Assembly (NCBI GenBank): GCA_029961685.1
Contig: JARWKL010000011.1
Location: 994,501-1,058,500 of the forward strand
From: Aristolochia californica
Taxonomy: Eukaryota; Streptophyta; Magnoliopsida; Piperales; Aristolochiaceae
DNA: 64,000 nucleotides
Reading direction: 5' to 3'
The notes beneath the pieces are model-generated. The model did no database searches. It was not told where the DNA came from and saw nothing but the letters and a program-made list of their open reading frames with translations. Of this stretch, positions 29,940 to 40,885 are shown one piece after another (positions within the stretch are counted from its first letter, which is position 1; each line of letters begins with the position of its first letter). A program made the position numbers and the translations under genes.

Positions 29940-31140
29940 TGGAGATTATAAAGCAATCTCTAGGAAATTGTAGTCTAAAATACCTTAACATGAATGGTGC
30001 ATATATATCAAGCGCAAATAAAGATTGGCTTCATATACTAAATAGGCATACTTCCCTTGTTGAGGTTCATCTGGAAAATTGTAATCTATCTGCTATTCCT
30101 CTCATTCTTCCTGTTGTCAATATCATGTCTCTTTGTGTACTTGATCTTTCATTAAATGACTTATACTCTGGATGGCTAGTCTCAGTAACCTTGTGTCATT
30201 GGATTTGTTTGATAACGCCCTTTAGAATCGGAGTGGAATTCTTACCTGGGAACTTGTCACACATATTTGAAGGCTTTGGGAGAAAGATAAAAGAGAATAG
30301 ATCTGTCTTGGAACAATTTAGAAGGAGAAATATCTGGGTCCATTGAGAATATGACCTTGCTTATTGAACTTCGTTTGTCACAAAATGGAATTAATGAAAG
30401 TATTCCTGAAAGCATAAGCATTCTCCGGAATTTAAAAGTTTTGGATTTGGCGTATAATGGAATTATTGGAAGTATTCCTAAAAGCATAATCAATCTCCGA
30501 AATTTAGAAGTTATGGATTTGGCTAGAAACCTCATAAATGAGGAGATGATTATTGACCGAATGTGTCGATTAAAGAAGCTCAAAGCCCTTTTTCTCCAAC
30601 GATGCATGCTTTCAGGTCCTATACTTGGTGTTAGGGTGAGTTGTCTTTCCTTGAGATGCTAGATCTTGGTTCAAATAAGTGGAGTTCTTCCGAAGACTCT
30701 GGGACAATTAGCTTACTTAACGACGATGCTTATTGGAAGCAATTCTCTATCAGGTACCGTTTCTGGAGTTCATTTCAGAAATTTGAGCAAATTAGGACAA
30801 CTGGACATGTCCTCCAACTCTTTAGCCTTTCAATTTCATGATTGGTCACCTCCATTTCAACTTGTTGATGTCTGGTTGAGTTCATGTAACTTAGGTCCAA
30901 ACTTCCCTTCTTGGTTAAAACTTCAAAAAGATACAATCTCAATTTTGGATATCTCAATTGCAAGTATTTCATATGATATGCCGGATTGGTTTTGGGACTT
31001 CGTCCCTCAACTTCTCGTATTAGATCTTTCATCTAATAAGATAAAGGGGAATTTACCAGACCCTTTTAAGATGAGGGTATTTGGAATTGTTTGTTTAAAC
31101 TCAAACTTATTTTGGGGTCCTTTACCAAACTTATTTTACA
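29940..31140 (+). pseudogene. RLP pseudogene D (collapsed unit)
   Basis: A broken copy of the RLP-A/B/C gene. It begins abruptly at the equivalent of LKYLNMNGVDLSS (no signal peptide or LRRNT), is interrupted by a deletion near 30230, frameshifts near 30290-30350 and 30630-30670, and runs through LRRs to LNSNLFWGPLPNLF. There it is fused, at a shared TTATTTTACA, directly to the sequence that in units A and C is the 3'UTR. The island, last LRRs, TM segment and tail are thus deleted (about 1.2 kb). It carries two NGI-type LRR modules, intermediate between A (three) and B or C (one). Confidence 0.9.
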
Positions 31141-31394
31141 GAGACGATAATGAAAATAAATTGTCTGTTTCTCTTCAAACTTTTTCTTCTTATAAATTTG
31201 AGAAAAAGTCCGAATGAGACTCTCACATGGACTTGGGTGGAGATGAATCCCACCATCCTTGTGACAAATCAAAGAAATAAAAGAAAGAGACAAAGAGAGG
31301 AGTTTCAGAGGGACCTGTGCAGGAAACCGAAGGCTGCTCTCCACAAATTTCATGGGTAAGTCTAACGTAAAATCCTTCCCAATGTAACAGGAAT

Positions 31395-31610
31395 GTAACA
31401 CTGGGTTGAGCGGGTTTAAGAAGGCAAACGGAGGGGGCAGGAGTTCCTCGGTGGAGGCGAGACTCGGGTAGTTCTGCCACGTGGTGCTTTTTTACGGTCA
31501 GCAAGAGATGTACATGCCTCGGGATGGGTTTCCCCTGAAAATCTCTTCACCACGGTTGATGGCCACGTGGCCGACTTGGGGTTGACGTGGACAAACGCTT
31601 CTTTTCCTCG
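31395..31610 (-). pseudogene. AAE3-like pseudogene, copy D (5' fragment only)
   Basis: Only the outer 5' part of the AAE3-like copy remains: the CTTCACCACGGTTGA and CCACGTGG blocks and a GGGTTGAGCGGGTTTAAGAA segment shared with copy C (36310-36340). No catalytic motif survives. It sits about 0.25 kb from the end of RLP pseudogene D and completes the collapsed unit. Confidence 0.7.
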
Positions 31611-32470
31611 GGAAAGACTGTATAAGAAAGGCTAACATATCGTGTACGTGTATCCGACCCCATTCAATCGAAAAACACTCGGGTTGGGAATTTTAGTTTC
31701 ACCCCCTGGATTAGGGACAGATAGAAAAAAAAAAAAAACCTGCTCGGTTTCGAGTCAGGGATGGGTTTCCCCATATTTAACCTGAATCTGACATAAACCC
31801 AACTCACATACGAGACAAAAGATATAAATCAAAAGTTGAGACAGGTGGGGTTTAGAGGGAGGAGGAGGAGAGGAAGCAAGATTGTCCTACTAAGGTGGTG
31901 GTGTAAGTGGAAAGTTGTGGGTGCAAATGCACCAGAGACCTCCAACTGACTCCATCCAAACTACATGATAGCCTATAGGGAAGCCTCTAAACATTGGATA
32001 TTATTCTTGGGGCCACAAAACGTCTCAAGCTTAGACTACTGAGTTTTATTTTCCTGGAAGGAGGAGTCATTTGAAGCCCTCGACACGCTACAACTATAGT
32101 CAACAGCCATTTAGTCATTCTCCTTTTTGGACGAGTAGGGCTCCATGAAAGCAAATATAGAGCTCGTCAGTGATGGTCATTAATTTGGAACACCCACCAC
32201 CCACTTGCGCTCAGCGTGTTGGAAGGAGAAGTCATTTCATCAAGAGGGTCCTAATTTACTGGTCCTGTTGCTTTCAGGCGAAGACTTAACTTTTCATTTC
32301 TGTAGAAAAAATGCATCCATGGTTGAAGAAATAAATGCACAACATTAACGGTTCATTGAACGAGGGGTCTCCATGGATTGTCCTGACATGCAGAAAATGT
32401 AGACCTGGTCGTCGTTACAGATTGGAATGGATAACCAGTCAATTTCCGAGTTAACACATCTTCCAAATCT
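31611..32470. other. Flank between unit D and unit C, including the RLP-C upstream region
   Basis: 31650-31810 is a GGGTTCGGGT-type degenerate repeat. From about 32135 (GGGCTCCATGAAAGCAAATA) the sequence matches the upstream flanks of RLP-A (from about 12168) and RLP-B (from about 24810), marking the left edge of the duplicated unit. 31890-31970 is also repeated at 37965. No gene. Confidence 0.6.
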
Positions 32471-32477
32471 TATAAAT
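32471..32477 (+). promoter_or_regulatory. TATA box of RLP-C
   Basis: TATAAAT with the same spacing to both ATGs as in units A and B (12 bp to 32483, 75 bp to 32546). It supports 32546 as the translation start. Confidence 0.6.
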
Positions 32478-32545
32478 GGCAGATGTTTGGAACGTCTGGG
32501 AAGACTACAAGTCGTGTTGGTTTGGCTGCACAGTCGGAGAATAGA

Positions 32546-34861
32546 ATGGGTAACTCTCTGTTTGGAATACTTTTTCTGGTGATCTCGTTCAGTTTAACAT
32601 ACTGCAGTTGGGTTGAAGCTGCGCATTGCAAGGATAGGGAGAGAAGGGCTCTCACCAAGTTCAGAAATGGTCTGCATGATCCCTTCAATCGGCTATCTTC
32701 CTGGGATGATCTTCCGGATTGTTGCAAATGGGGAGGAATCACTTGCAACAAGAAAACTGGGTATGTTATCAAACTTGACCTTCTAAATACTGGCAATTGG
32801 AATTTAAGTGGTGAATTAGATCCAAGTCTCCTGGAACTAAAGCATCTAAGCTACTTAGATTTGAGTTTTAACAGCTTTGCTGGCAATTCAATCCCACCTT
32901 TTTTAGGTTCTCTGAGTGAGCTAAGGTACTTGAACCTATCGGGAATCAAATTAGGTGGAGAAATACCAGGGTCCATTGGGAATATGACCTCGCTTATTGA
33001 ACTGGATTTGTCGGATAATGGAATTATTGGAAGTATTCCTGAAACCATAAGCAATCTCCGGAATTTAGAAGTTTTGCGTTTGTATGGAAATAGCATAAAA
33101 GGGGGGATGATTCTTAACCGAATGTGTCGACTAAAGAAGCTCAAAGTCCTTTCTCTCGAAGGATGCATGCTTTCAGGTACTATACCTCGGTGTCTGGGTG
33201 AGTTGTCTTTCCTTGAGACGCTAGATCTTGGTTCAAATAATCTGAGTGGAGTTCTTCCGGAGACTCTAGGACAACTAACTCACTTAGAAATGATGTTTAT
33301 TGGAAACAATTCTCTATCAGGTACCATTACAGAAGTTCATTTCAGAAATTTGAGCAAATTAAAAGTACTAGACATGTCCTTCAACTCTTTAGCCCTTCAA
33401 TTTCATGAGTGGTCACCCCCATTTCAACTCGATTTTGTCATTCTGAGCTCATGTAACTTAGGTCCAGACTTCCCTTCTTGGTTAAAATTGCAAAAAGATA
33501 CGATCTCAATTTTGGATATCTCGAATACAAGCATTTCATATGATATACCAGATTGGGTTTGGGACATCACCCCACAACTTGACATATTAGATCTTTCATA
33601 TAATAAGATAAAGGGGAATTTACCAGAACCTTTGAAGACGAAGAAAGGTGGATTTATTGGTTTGAACTCAAACTTATTTTGGGGTCCTATACCAAATTTG
33701 ATAGGTAATATCAGTGACCTCAATATCTCCAACAACAATTTCTCTGGACCCCTTCCTCAAGGACTAGGCTATTTGCGATGCTTTATGGCATCAAATAATC
33801 ACATCGATGGTACTATCCCATCGTCAATTGGAAACAGCACATCACTTGTTGTGCTTGACTTGAGTGAAAATTTTTTGCAAGGAAAAATACCAGAATCTTT
33901 GGGTCAGATACAAGATCTCTCATCTTTACACCTGAACAAGAACAATCTATCTGGAGGAATTCCAAATTTGTTAAATAGTAGTGGGAAGTTGTATACTATT
34001 GACCTTAGTGAAAATAATTTGTCTGGAGACATTCCAGCATGGATTGGTGATCTTCAAGCACTTAGGAGACTCAACTTGCGGTCCAATTTGTTCACTGGGG
34101 AAATTCCGCTTCAACTCTCAAAGGCAAGTTCACTCCAAGTACTGGATTTGTCAACGAACAAACTAATTGGTTCAATTCCTCCAAGTTTTGGGAATTTGTC
34201 AGGAATGAAAATCCGGAACATGTATGATTTTTCTTTCAAATCGCAATCACGCAGAATTTTTCAAGAGAAGTTACTTGTGACAACAAAAAATCAGATAATG
34301 GAATATACAAGGACACTCCCACTTGTTACAAGTTTGGACCTTTCTAACAACAATTTGGTCGGTGATGTCCCAAAGGAATTAACAAGGCTAGTAGGTCTTC
34401 ACATATTGAACTTGTCTGCAAATCACTTCACTGGAAAGATTTCAGAAAATATCAGTAACTTGAACTTGTTGGAGTCACTTGATCTATCAAGAAATCAGTT
34501 CTTTGGTTTGATTCCTCAGAGCTTGTCAGATTTGAATTTCTTAGTGTGGTTAAATTTATCATACAACAACTTGTCAGGAAGAATTCCAACTGGTCAACAA
34601 CTAGGACTTCTTAAGGAATCAAGTTACATAGGCAATGCTCAACTCTGTGGACCTCCCCTTTCTGAGTGTCCAGATGTTGATTCGACTGGAGGTGATAAAG
34701 CTACTAGCAGCAATGAAGAAGGAGGAGATGACATGGCCTGGTTCTATGCAGGCATTGGCCCTGGATTTGCAGTAGGGTGCTCAGGAATCTTATTGACTTT
34801 AATATTCAAAAAGTCGTGGAGAATTGTTCTTTTTCGATTTGCAGATGGTTTCTCATCCTAA
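32546..34861 (+). CDS. LRR receptor-like protein RLP-C, shortened ectodomain
   Basis: Kinase-less LRR receptor like RLP-A and -B, 771 aa from 32546 (an upstream in-frame ATG at 32483 is rejected for the same TATA reason). Signal peptide MGNSLFGILFLVISFSLTYC, LRRNT with CCKWGGITC, about 20-21 LRRs, island (about 34205-34330) ending TLPLVTSLDLSNN, last LRRs, cap (NAQLCGPPLSEC), acidic linker, TM helix (about 34733-34805), tail FKKSWRIVLFRFADGFSS. Compared with RLP-B, about 180 residues are missing after LRYLNLSG near 32940: the frame resumes exactly at the GEIPGSIGNMTSLIEL module, so LRR phase is kept and the protein is still open. LHCKD of the LRRNT is AHCKD here. It may be functional with altered specificity or a neutral remnant. 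Confidence 0.9.
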   Translation: MGNSLFGILFLVISFSLTYCSWVEAAHCKDRERRALTKFRNGLHDPFNRLSSWDDLPDCCKWGGITCNKKTGYVIKLDLLNTGNWNLSGELDPSLLELKHLSYLDLSFNSFAGNSIPPFLGSLSELRYLNLSGIKLGGEIPGSIGNMTSLIELDLSDNGIIGSIPETISNLRNLEVLRLYGNSIKGGMILNRMCRLKKLKVLSLEGCMLSGTIPRCLGELSFLETLDLGSNNLSGVLPETLGQLTHLEMMFIGNNSLSGTITEVHFRNLSKLKVLDMSFNSLALQFHEWSPPFQLDFVILSSCNLGPDFPSWLKLQKDTISILDISNTSISYDIPDWVWDITPQLDILDLSYNKIKGNLPEPLKTKKGGFIGLNSNLFWGPIPNLIGNISDLNISNNNFSGPLPQGLGYLRCFMASNNHIDGTIPSSIGNSTSLVVLDLSENFLQGKIPESLGQIQDLSSLHLNKNNLSGGIPNLLNSSGKLYTIDLSENNLSGDIPAWIGDLQALRRLNLRSNLFTGEIPLQLSKASSLQVLDLSTNKLIGSIPPSFGNLSGMKIRNMYDFSFKSQSRRIFQEKLLVTTKNQIMEYTRTLPLVTSLDLSNNNLVGDVPKELTRLVGLHILNLSANHFTGKISENISNLNLLESLDLSRNQFFGLIPQSLSDLNFLVWLNLSYNNLSGRIPTGQQLGLLKESSYIGNAQLCGPPLSECPDVDSTGGDKATSSNEEGGDDMAWFYAGIGPGFAVGCSGILLTLIFKKSWRIVLFRFADGFSS

Positions 34862-35249
34862 ACGTAGCAGGTAAATGAAGAATAAGTTGCAGACACTGGT
34901 TGTATTTATTGTTCTTAGTATATATTGAAAGAAGGAATGTTTATTTTACAAAGACGATAGATGAAAATAAATTGTCTGTTTCTCTTCAAACTTTTTCTTT
35001 CTTATAAAGTTGAGAGCAAGTCCGAATGGGACTATCACATGGACTTGGGTGGAGATGAATCCCACCTTCCTTGTCACAAATCAAAGAAAATAAAAGAAAG
35101 AGACAAAGAGAGGAGTTTCAGAAGGACCTGCGCAGGATGTGGGCGAACAGAAGGCTGCTCTCCACAAATTTCATGGGTAAGTCTCACGTAAAACCCTTCT
35201 CAATGTAACAGGAATGTACGTAATTCAGCCCAGAATCTGTGTGGCATTT

Positions 35250-36485
35250 TCAGGCTCCGAACTTGGGCACCTTGGCGGCGGAGAAGTGCTCCGCCACAAT
35301 CCGACGCTGAATCTTCCCCGTTGCAGTCTTGGGCACGGAGTCGGTGATGAAGACTCGCTTGGGGACTTTGAAGGAAGCCAGATTCTTCTTGCAGTTCCTC
35401 AGCCCCTCGGCTTCGTCAATCTCCGCCCTCTGGTGAAGACTGGACACACACACTTCTGAGAAGATGTCCTATATAAAGCCTGGACACACACTGAAAGAGG
35501 TGATTTTTTTAATTTCTTTTTTCCTGTGAGTGGGAAATTCATACTTTTCTCTGCTTTCTTTCTTTTACTCTTTTCATTTTCTTAAAATTTTCCGATTTCT
35601 CACATCGTCGCCGTATTTCTCGTCGGGAACACCGAACGCTACGGCCGGAATCACATCTGGGTGCGACAAAAGAACTGCGTCCACTTCAATTGGGGATATC
35701 TGCTTTGCCGGGAAGAAGAAAGAGGGTTCTTTTAGTAATAACATACATACCTCCGCGGTTGATGAGCTCCTTGATGCGGTTCAGGAGGATCTGGTGGATG
35801 GTGGGAACCGCCGTGTCAAAGGTAGCGCCAGAGGCTCGCATGTCGGACCAGAACGTGGAGGCGGAAAATCGGCCGGAGGCCGGAAGCCTGATCGCCGCCT
35901 CGGCGGTGAGGGAGCTGAAAAGACCGGAGAGCAAGCCGTAGACGTGGAAGAGTGGGAGAACAATCACCGTCGAATCGGACTCTGTGAGTTTGTACACAGA
36001 TTTGATATTTCGAACCGAAGCCCCGAGGTTTAACTGGGTTAGCGGGACTCCTTTCGACCGGCTGATGGTGCTGGAGGTGCGAAGGAAAAGCGACACGTCG
36101 GAGGGATCGTTGACGAGTTCGGCGATCGACTCGTTTTCCGATTCGAACTGTGGTAGGGAGTGTGTGACAGGCGAGTCGGGGTGTGGAAGTGACGCGATGG
36201 CGTTAGGGATGTTCAGTTTGCTGGTGGCGGCGGGATGGTCGGTGTGGGAGGTGATCAGATATTATGACTCCGAGTCAGAGAGGGAAAACTCGAAGTCGTC
36301 CAAGGTGTACGCTGGGTTGAGCGGGTTTAAGAAGGCAAACGGAGGGGGGAGGGGTTCCTCGGTGGATGCGCGACTCGGGTGGTCTGACACGTGGCGCTTT
36401 TTGACGGTCAGCAGGAGTGTCTATGCCTCGGGATGAAAATCTCTTCACCGCGGTTGAGGGCCACGTGGCCGACTTTGGGGATTGA
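35250..36485 (-). pseudogene. AAE3-like acyl-activating enzyme pseudogene, copy C (most complete)
   Basis: Minus-strand order: LNPAYTLDDFEFSLSDSES (near 36310), [107 protein letters not shown] fused to IKELINRGG, an intron-like gap, a remnant of the ISPIEVD exon (near 35690-35600), and EGLRNCKKNLASFKVPKRVF to KTATGKIQRRIVAEHF ending at 35250. The ATP-binding signature is damaged (TSSTISRSKG instead of TSGTTSRPKG), a stop follows the SDSES block, and the same roughly 180-residue internal deletion as in copy B is present. It is a DNA-level pseudogene with introns retained. Confidence 0.9.
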
Positions 36486-37284
36486 CGTGGACAAGAGCCA
36501 CTTTTCCTCGGGAAAGCTTGTATAAGAAAGGCTAATATATCGTATATTGTATTATATTGTATTGTACGTATATCTGGTTACGTATTCCAGTATTTGGTGT
36601 GCCAAAGTAAGAGACTAATCTTTTTCATTAAGAGACTAATCAACGTGTTTTATAGAGATTATAGAAGCATTTAGAGGATAATCACAAATGTCAGAAACAA
36701 GACTACAAAACCTAGTTTTGGACTTTATCTTGATTAAGACTTGACACCACGAAATAAAATATTAAAAATCAAAACCTATAATTTTTTTAAAAATTCTCCT
36801 AATATGATTCCAAATTACTTCATATATATTTTTTAATATATAATTAAATTACATAAAAACCTCAATTAAAAATTTCTTATACCCTAAAACTCCTATTTTC
36901 ATTTCTTTTATTCTATTTAAATTGTATTTGATCATATAAATATAAGTAATTTAAGTTCAAATTCTTCTAAAAAAAGGATAAATGATATTTAAAATATAAT
37001 TATAATTATTTTAAATTGGTAGATATGTTATCTTTTTTTTTGCATACCTAACATAATATTAATTTAGATGAAGATTTTTATTTTATTTTACAAGTATAAT
37101 CTCTAAAATAATAAAAAAATCATGTATTATATGTCGAGTCAACTCAAAGTCGAACCAACTTGACTACTCGTAAACCATGGCTAATGTTCCTCATATTGTG
37201 GGTGCATCGGTGTCGAAATGAATCGTGTACCAGTTGATATGTATCATATTTCGCCTTAGCTAACATGAGGTGTATCGGCCGGCC
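36486..37284. other. Right flank of unit C and AT-rich spacer
   Basis: 36520-36670 matches the flank of unit B (GTATAAGAAAGGCTAATA and AAGAGACTAATCAACGTGTT). 36690-36965 matches the flank of unit A. Beyond about 36965 similarity ends. No gene. Confidence 0.6.
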
Positions 37285-37506
37285 AATAAAGGCTAATGCA
37301 AGGAAATATATGTTAACTGATACAATGAAGTCGATACATACATGTATCATATACAACAAATAGAGGCTAATGCAAGAAAATATATGTCAACCGATACAAG
37401 GAAGTTGATACATATATGTATCAGATACAGCAAATAGAGGTTAATGCAAGAAAATATATGCCAACCGATACAAGGAAGTCGATACATATATGTATTGGAT
37501 ACAGCC
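37285..37506 (+). repeat. 74-bp tandem repeat, three copies
   Basis: Units start at 37285, 37359 and 37433, and the trailing edge recurs at 37507, an exact 74-bp spacing. Shared words are AATAGAGGCTAATGCAAGAA, ATATATG and CGATACATATATGTAT. The last contains a short palindrome. Noncoding. Confidence 0.88.
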
Positions 37507-37964
37507 AATAGATGAACATCTCATGTATATAAATTTTAGATAAATCTTTATATTATTTTTAAAATACAACATTATGTAGACTTTTCAGGTCAAATTCCCC
37601 TCATCCTATCCTGGGATTGGGGAGAATCAAAAACTAGTAAAAGTAATAAAAAAACTAGTTTATTTTTTCATATCTTTTTAGCTTATATTTTTATTAATTT
37701 CTATTTAAGAAGCAAACAAAATCTTATTTTTCTTTTCTTTTTCATTTTTTCTGGGTCAAAAGAATTAGAGTAAAAAAATTATTTGTCTCCTAAAATTAAC
37801 ACAAAAACTAAAAAAATTTAAAAATTTTATGTCAAATCTTTGATGTTTCCTTGACAACTACAATTATTTTTAAAATTACCAAATAAGATAATGCAGATAT
37901 CAGTGTTCTTATTCATCTCACTAAAACAAAATGACCAAATTTTCTATATATTTAAGAAGACCTA

Positions 37965-38022
37965 AGGTGGTGGTGTAAGTGAAAAGTTGTAGATGCAAAT
38001 GCACCGAGGCCTCCATCAACTC
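37965..38022 (+). repeat. Truncated left edge of a further duplicated unit
   Basis: AAGGTGGTGGTGTAAGTG, AAAGTTGT and GATGCAAATGCACC, then CCTCCA, reproduce in order the sequence at about 31892-31955 left of unit C. Similarity stops where the foldback element begins (about 38023), so a fifth unit was probably present or started here and is interrupted. Confidence 0.6.
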
Positions 38023-39979
38023 GAGGGTATGTGAAATTGAAAGTTATTACACTATCACTTACCCAAAAACGTTAGTGTGCGTACTTGAAGAAAAGTGAAA
38101 ATGAATGAACTAGTTCATTAACTTTCACTCACTCCAGTGTAATAAGAAGGAAAGTGAATTCCGACCCCAAACCTGGTTCATTCACTCTTACTCGTTCCTC
38201 CGACACTCTTTGCGTCCCGCTCTCGCCGCCCCCTCTCTATTTATTTATTTATTTATATAAGATAATATAGACAATGTAGATATTTATTTATAAACTATAA
38301 AAATAAACATCTTTGTTTATGTTTTTTATTTTTTATTCTTATAGTAAATTAAACTAATTATTTTTTTTTGTAATTATATTATTAATTTATTCTATATTAA
38401 AATAAATATTATGTTATTAATAAATACTATATTTATTTATTAATATTATTACTATATTACATTAGTGATAATTAAAATATTGTTAAAGTAAGCATTTGAT
38501 CAAATATTTTTGTTTAATTATTGTATTTTTATAATTAATTAAACTAATGATTTATATTCTTCATAATTATATTATAAATTTATACTACATTAAAATCTAT
38601 CTAATGTAATTAATAAAATAAATAATTTATTTATTAATTATTTTCATAACTATTATTATTATATTAAATTAATGATAATTAAAATAGTATTAAAGTAAGA
38701 ATTTGATCAAGTATCTAGACATTATAAAAGTATACATTTTTGTTTAAGTATTTTATTTTATAATTAATTAGTGCATAAGTTAATTTGAACTCGTAATTAT
38801 TGTATTAATTTAGGCTAAACTACAATCTATCTTAATTTATTAATGAAATATCTTGTTTAATTAAGTATTATATTAAGATATTTTAATATTACATTAAATT
38901 ACTTATTATAAAAGTAAACATGTTTGTTTATGTAAATGATTTATTTAGTTATATTATAAAAAGTAACTCATTCTCTTGTTTACACTACATTTTTCATTTT
39001 GGGCATTAATACAAGAAAGTGTTTTCCAATCAACTTTAAATTGTGCACACTAACATGAAAAAGTAATTCACTGTTACTTTGAATTGGTATCACTTTCCAA
39101 TGCACTAACCTTCCGTGAAAGAAAGTGAATGAACTAGTAAAAGTGAAAGTCAAATGAAAAGTGAATCACTTTTTCGTGTTAGAGTGCTTGATGTAAAGTG
39201 CATTGGAAAATACTTTTTATGTTAGTGTCGAAAATGGAAAATGTAGTGTAAACTAGAGAATGAGTTACTTTTATAATAACTAATTCAATTTAATATTAAA
39301 ATTTATGAAGATAATAAATTTAAGTAAGGTATTTTATTAATAAATCAAGGTAGACTGTAATTTAGTCTAAATTAGTACAATTATTACAAGTTAAAATTAA
39401 ATTATTAATTTAATTAATTATAAAATATAGAATACTCGAACAAAAGTATTTCATTTTATTATGTCTAGATATTTGATCAAATTCTTATTTTAACAGTATT
39501 TTAATTATCACTCTTATATTAGTAATTTAATATAATATTAACATTAATAAATATAATAAATAAATAAATATGATATTTAATTAATTACATAAGATAGATT
39601 TTTGTAGTATAAATTAATAATATAATTATGAAGTAAAAATAATATTATTTTAATTAATTATAGCAAATTAAAAAAAATTTTTTGATAGAGTGTATTTAGG
39701 CTAATACTTTTAAACCCATGATAATATAATTTATTTTAAAAAATGCTTAATAACGAACTAAAAGGGGGAAGAGGGTTCGGACAACGAGAGGAGGCAACAC
39801 GGCAAGACGACAAAGCCAGTAGAGAGTGAGAGAGAGGAGGACGCAGAGAGAGTCGAGTGAGCGAGTCAAAGTGAATGAACTGGGTTTAGGGTCGAAATTC
39901 ACTTTCAGTTGTATCGTATGTGCGTACTAACGCTTTTGGGTATGTGGTAGTAAAATCGCTTTCACTTTCACTTTCCCTT
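38023..39979. mobile_element. Foldback (long inverted repeat) element, about 1.95 kb
   Basis: The two halves are inverted copies over almost their whole length. Outer arms: the left has ACCCAAAAACGTTAGT near 38058, then GTGAATTCCGACCCCAAACC near 38150; the right gives the same words on the other strand (39940 and 39880). Middle: TAAGAATTTGATCAAGTATC near 38695 pairs with its complement near 39470. Inner: GTAACTCATTCTCTTGTTTACAC near 38957 pairs with the complement near 39260. The centre lies near 39115 with a loop of about 90 bp. GAAAGTGAA / TTCACTTTC words recur at both ends and in the centre, as expected for subterminal transposase-binding repeats. The interior is very AT-rich and no transposase frame was seen. 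Ends (AGGG...CCCT) are approximate, and no clear target duplication was identified. Confidence 0.8.
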
Positions 39980-40885
39980 AGGGTGCACTAACAGGCCTAA
40001 AGTATATTTTGTAGAGAAAAGTAAACCACCCTAGAATCTTAATAAAAGAATCAAAATCCGTTTCTACATTCACAATTTTATTAAGTCGATGATGTGTTAA
40101 CTAGTGACCGTTTGTTATTTTAATCTCTTTCGCTTTCCTCTAAAGATTTTTTTTCTCATTTTTAATCTTATTTCTCACATAATCAATGTAACTAATCCTC
40201 CAACAGTTACCTTAATTAATCACAATATTTTCCTATTGTCGCTCCCATCACTTTCAAAACAAGCACACAAGAAATTGATCGATGGACTACTATCGAAGTA
40301 GTGAACTTAGGATGTTTTTAGAAGCAAATCCAAATTCATAGATCTTCTCTCTTGGTTACTCCTGTCTAAACTCTAACAAAGAGTAGCGTGACAAACACAT
40401 CACCATTCCTAAGTTAAGCATGATATTTATTTCATTATTAGACAAGATTACTCTTAAAACTAATATAATTAGCCAAACGTCATTGTTATCGACTGGAATG
40501 AACAGAATCTGTCTTAACCTACTCGAAACAGATTCAAGACCAAGGAATCTGAGCATTAGAAAAGCTGAGGAATTCATCAGCATCTCCAAAGTCAAAAACA
40601 TTAGAAAATTTGATTAAATTAAACCGAGTTTGCCGACTTTAGTCTTTCATTGGTTGTGTTTATTACAGGTTTTAAGAAATTGTGTTTAGGCTTACAAACG
40701 TTGATGAGAGCCTCACGTTAGCACTCTACTTGCTTTTATGGGATCGAAATGGAAGTTTTTGGTTGTATGAAATTGGAGATTGGACGGTGAGGATTGGATA
40801 TTGGTGAAAACGAACGGGTAGGATTAAGCATGGTTGCTGCATGGCTATGGAACGTAGTACTTGAATGTTAAGTTTAGCTTACGTA
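39980..40885. other. Intergenic DNA right of the foldback element
   Basis: No recognisable gene or RNA. Open frames at 40104-40301, 40356-40601 (minus) and 40420-40617 have no family features. Confidence 0.35.

Noticed and set aside
12654..34861. RLP genes as truncated receptor kinases
   Set aside because: Each ends with a cap, acidic linker, TM helix and short basic tail typical of complete RLPs; no kinase sequence follows.
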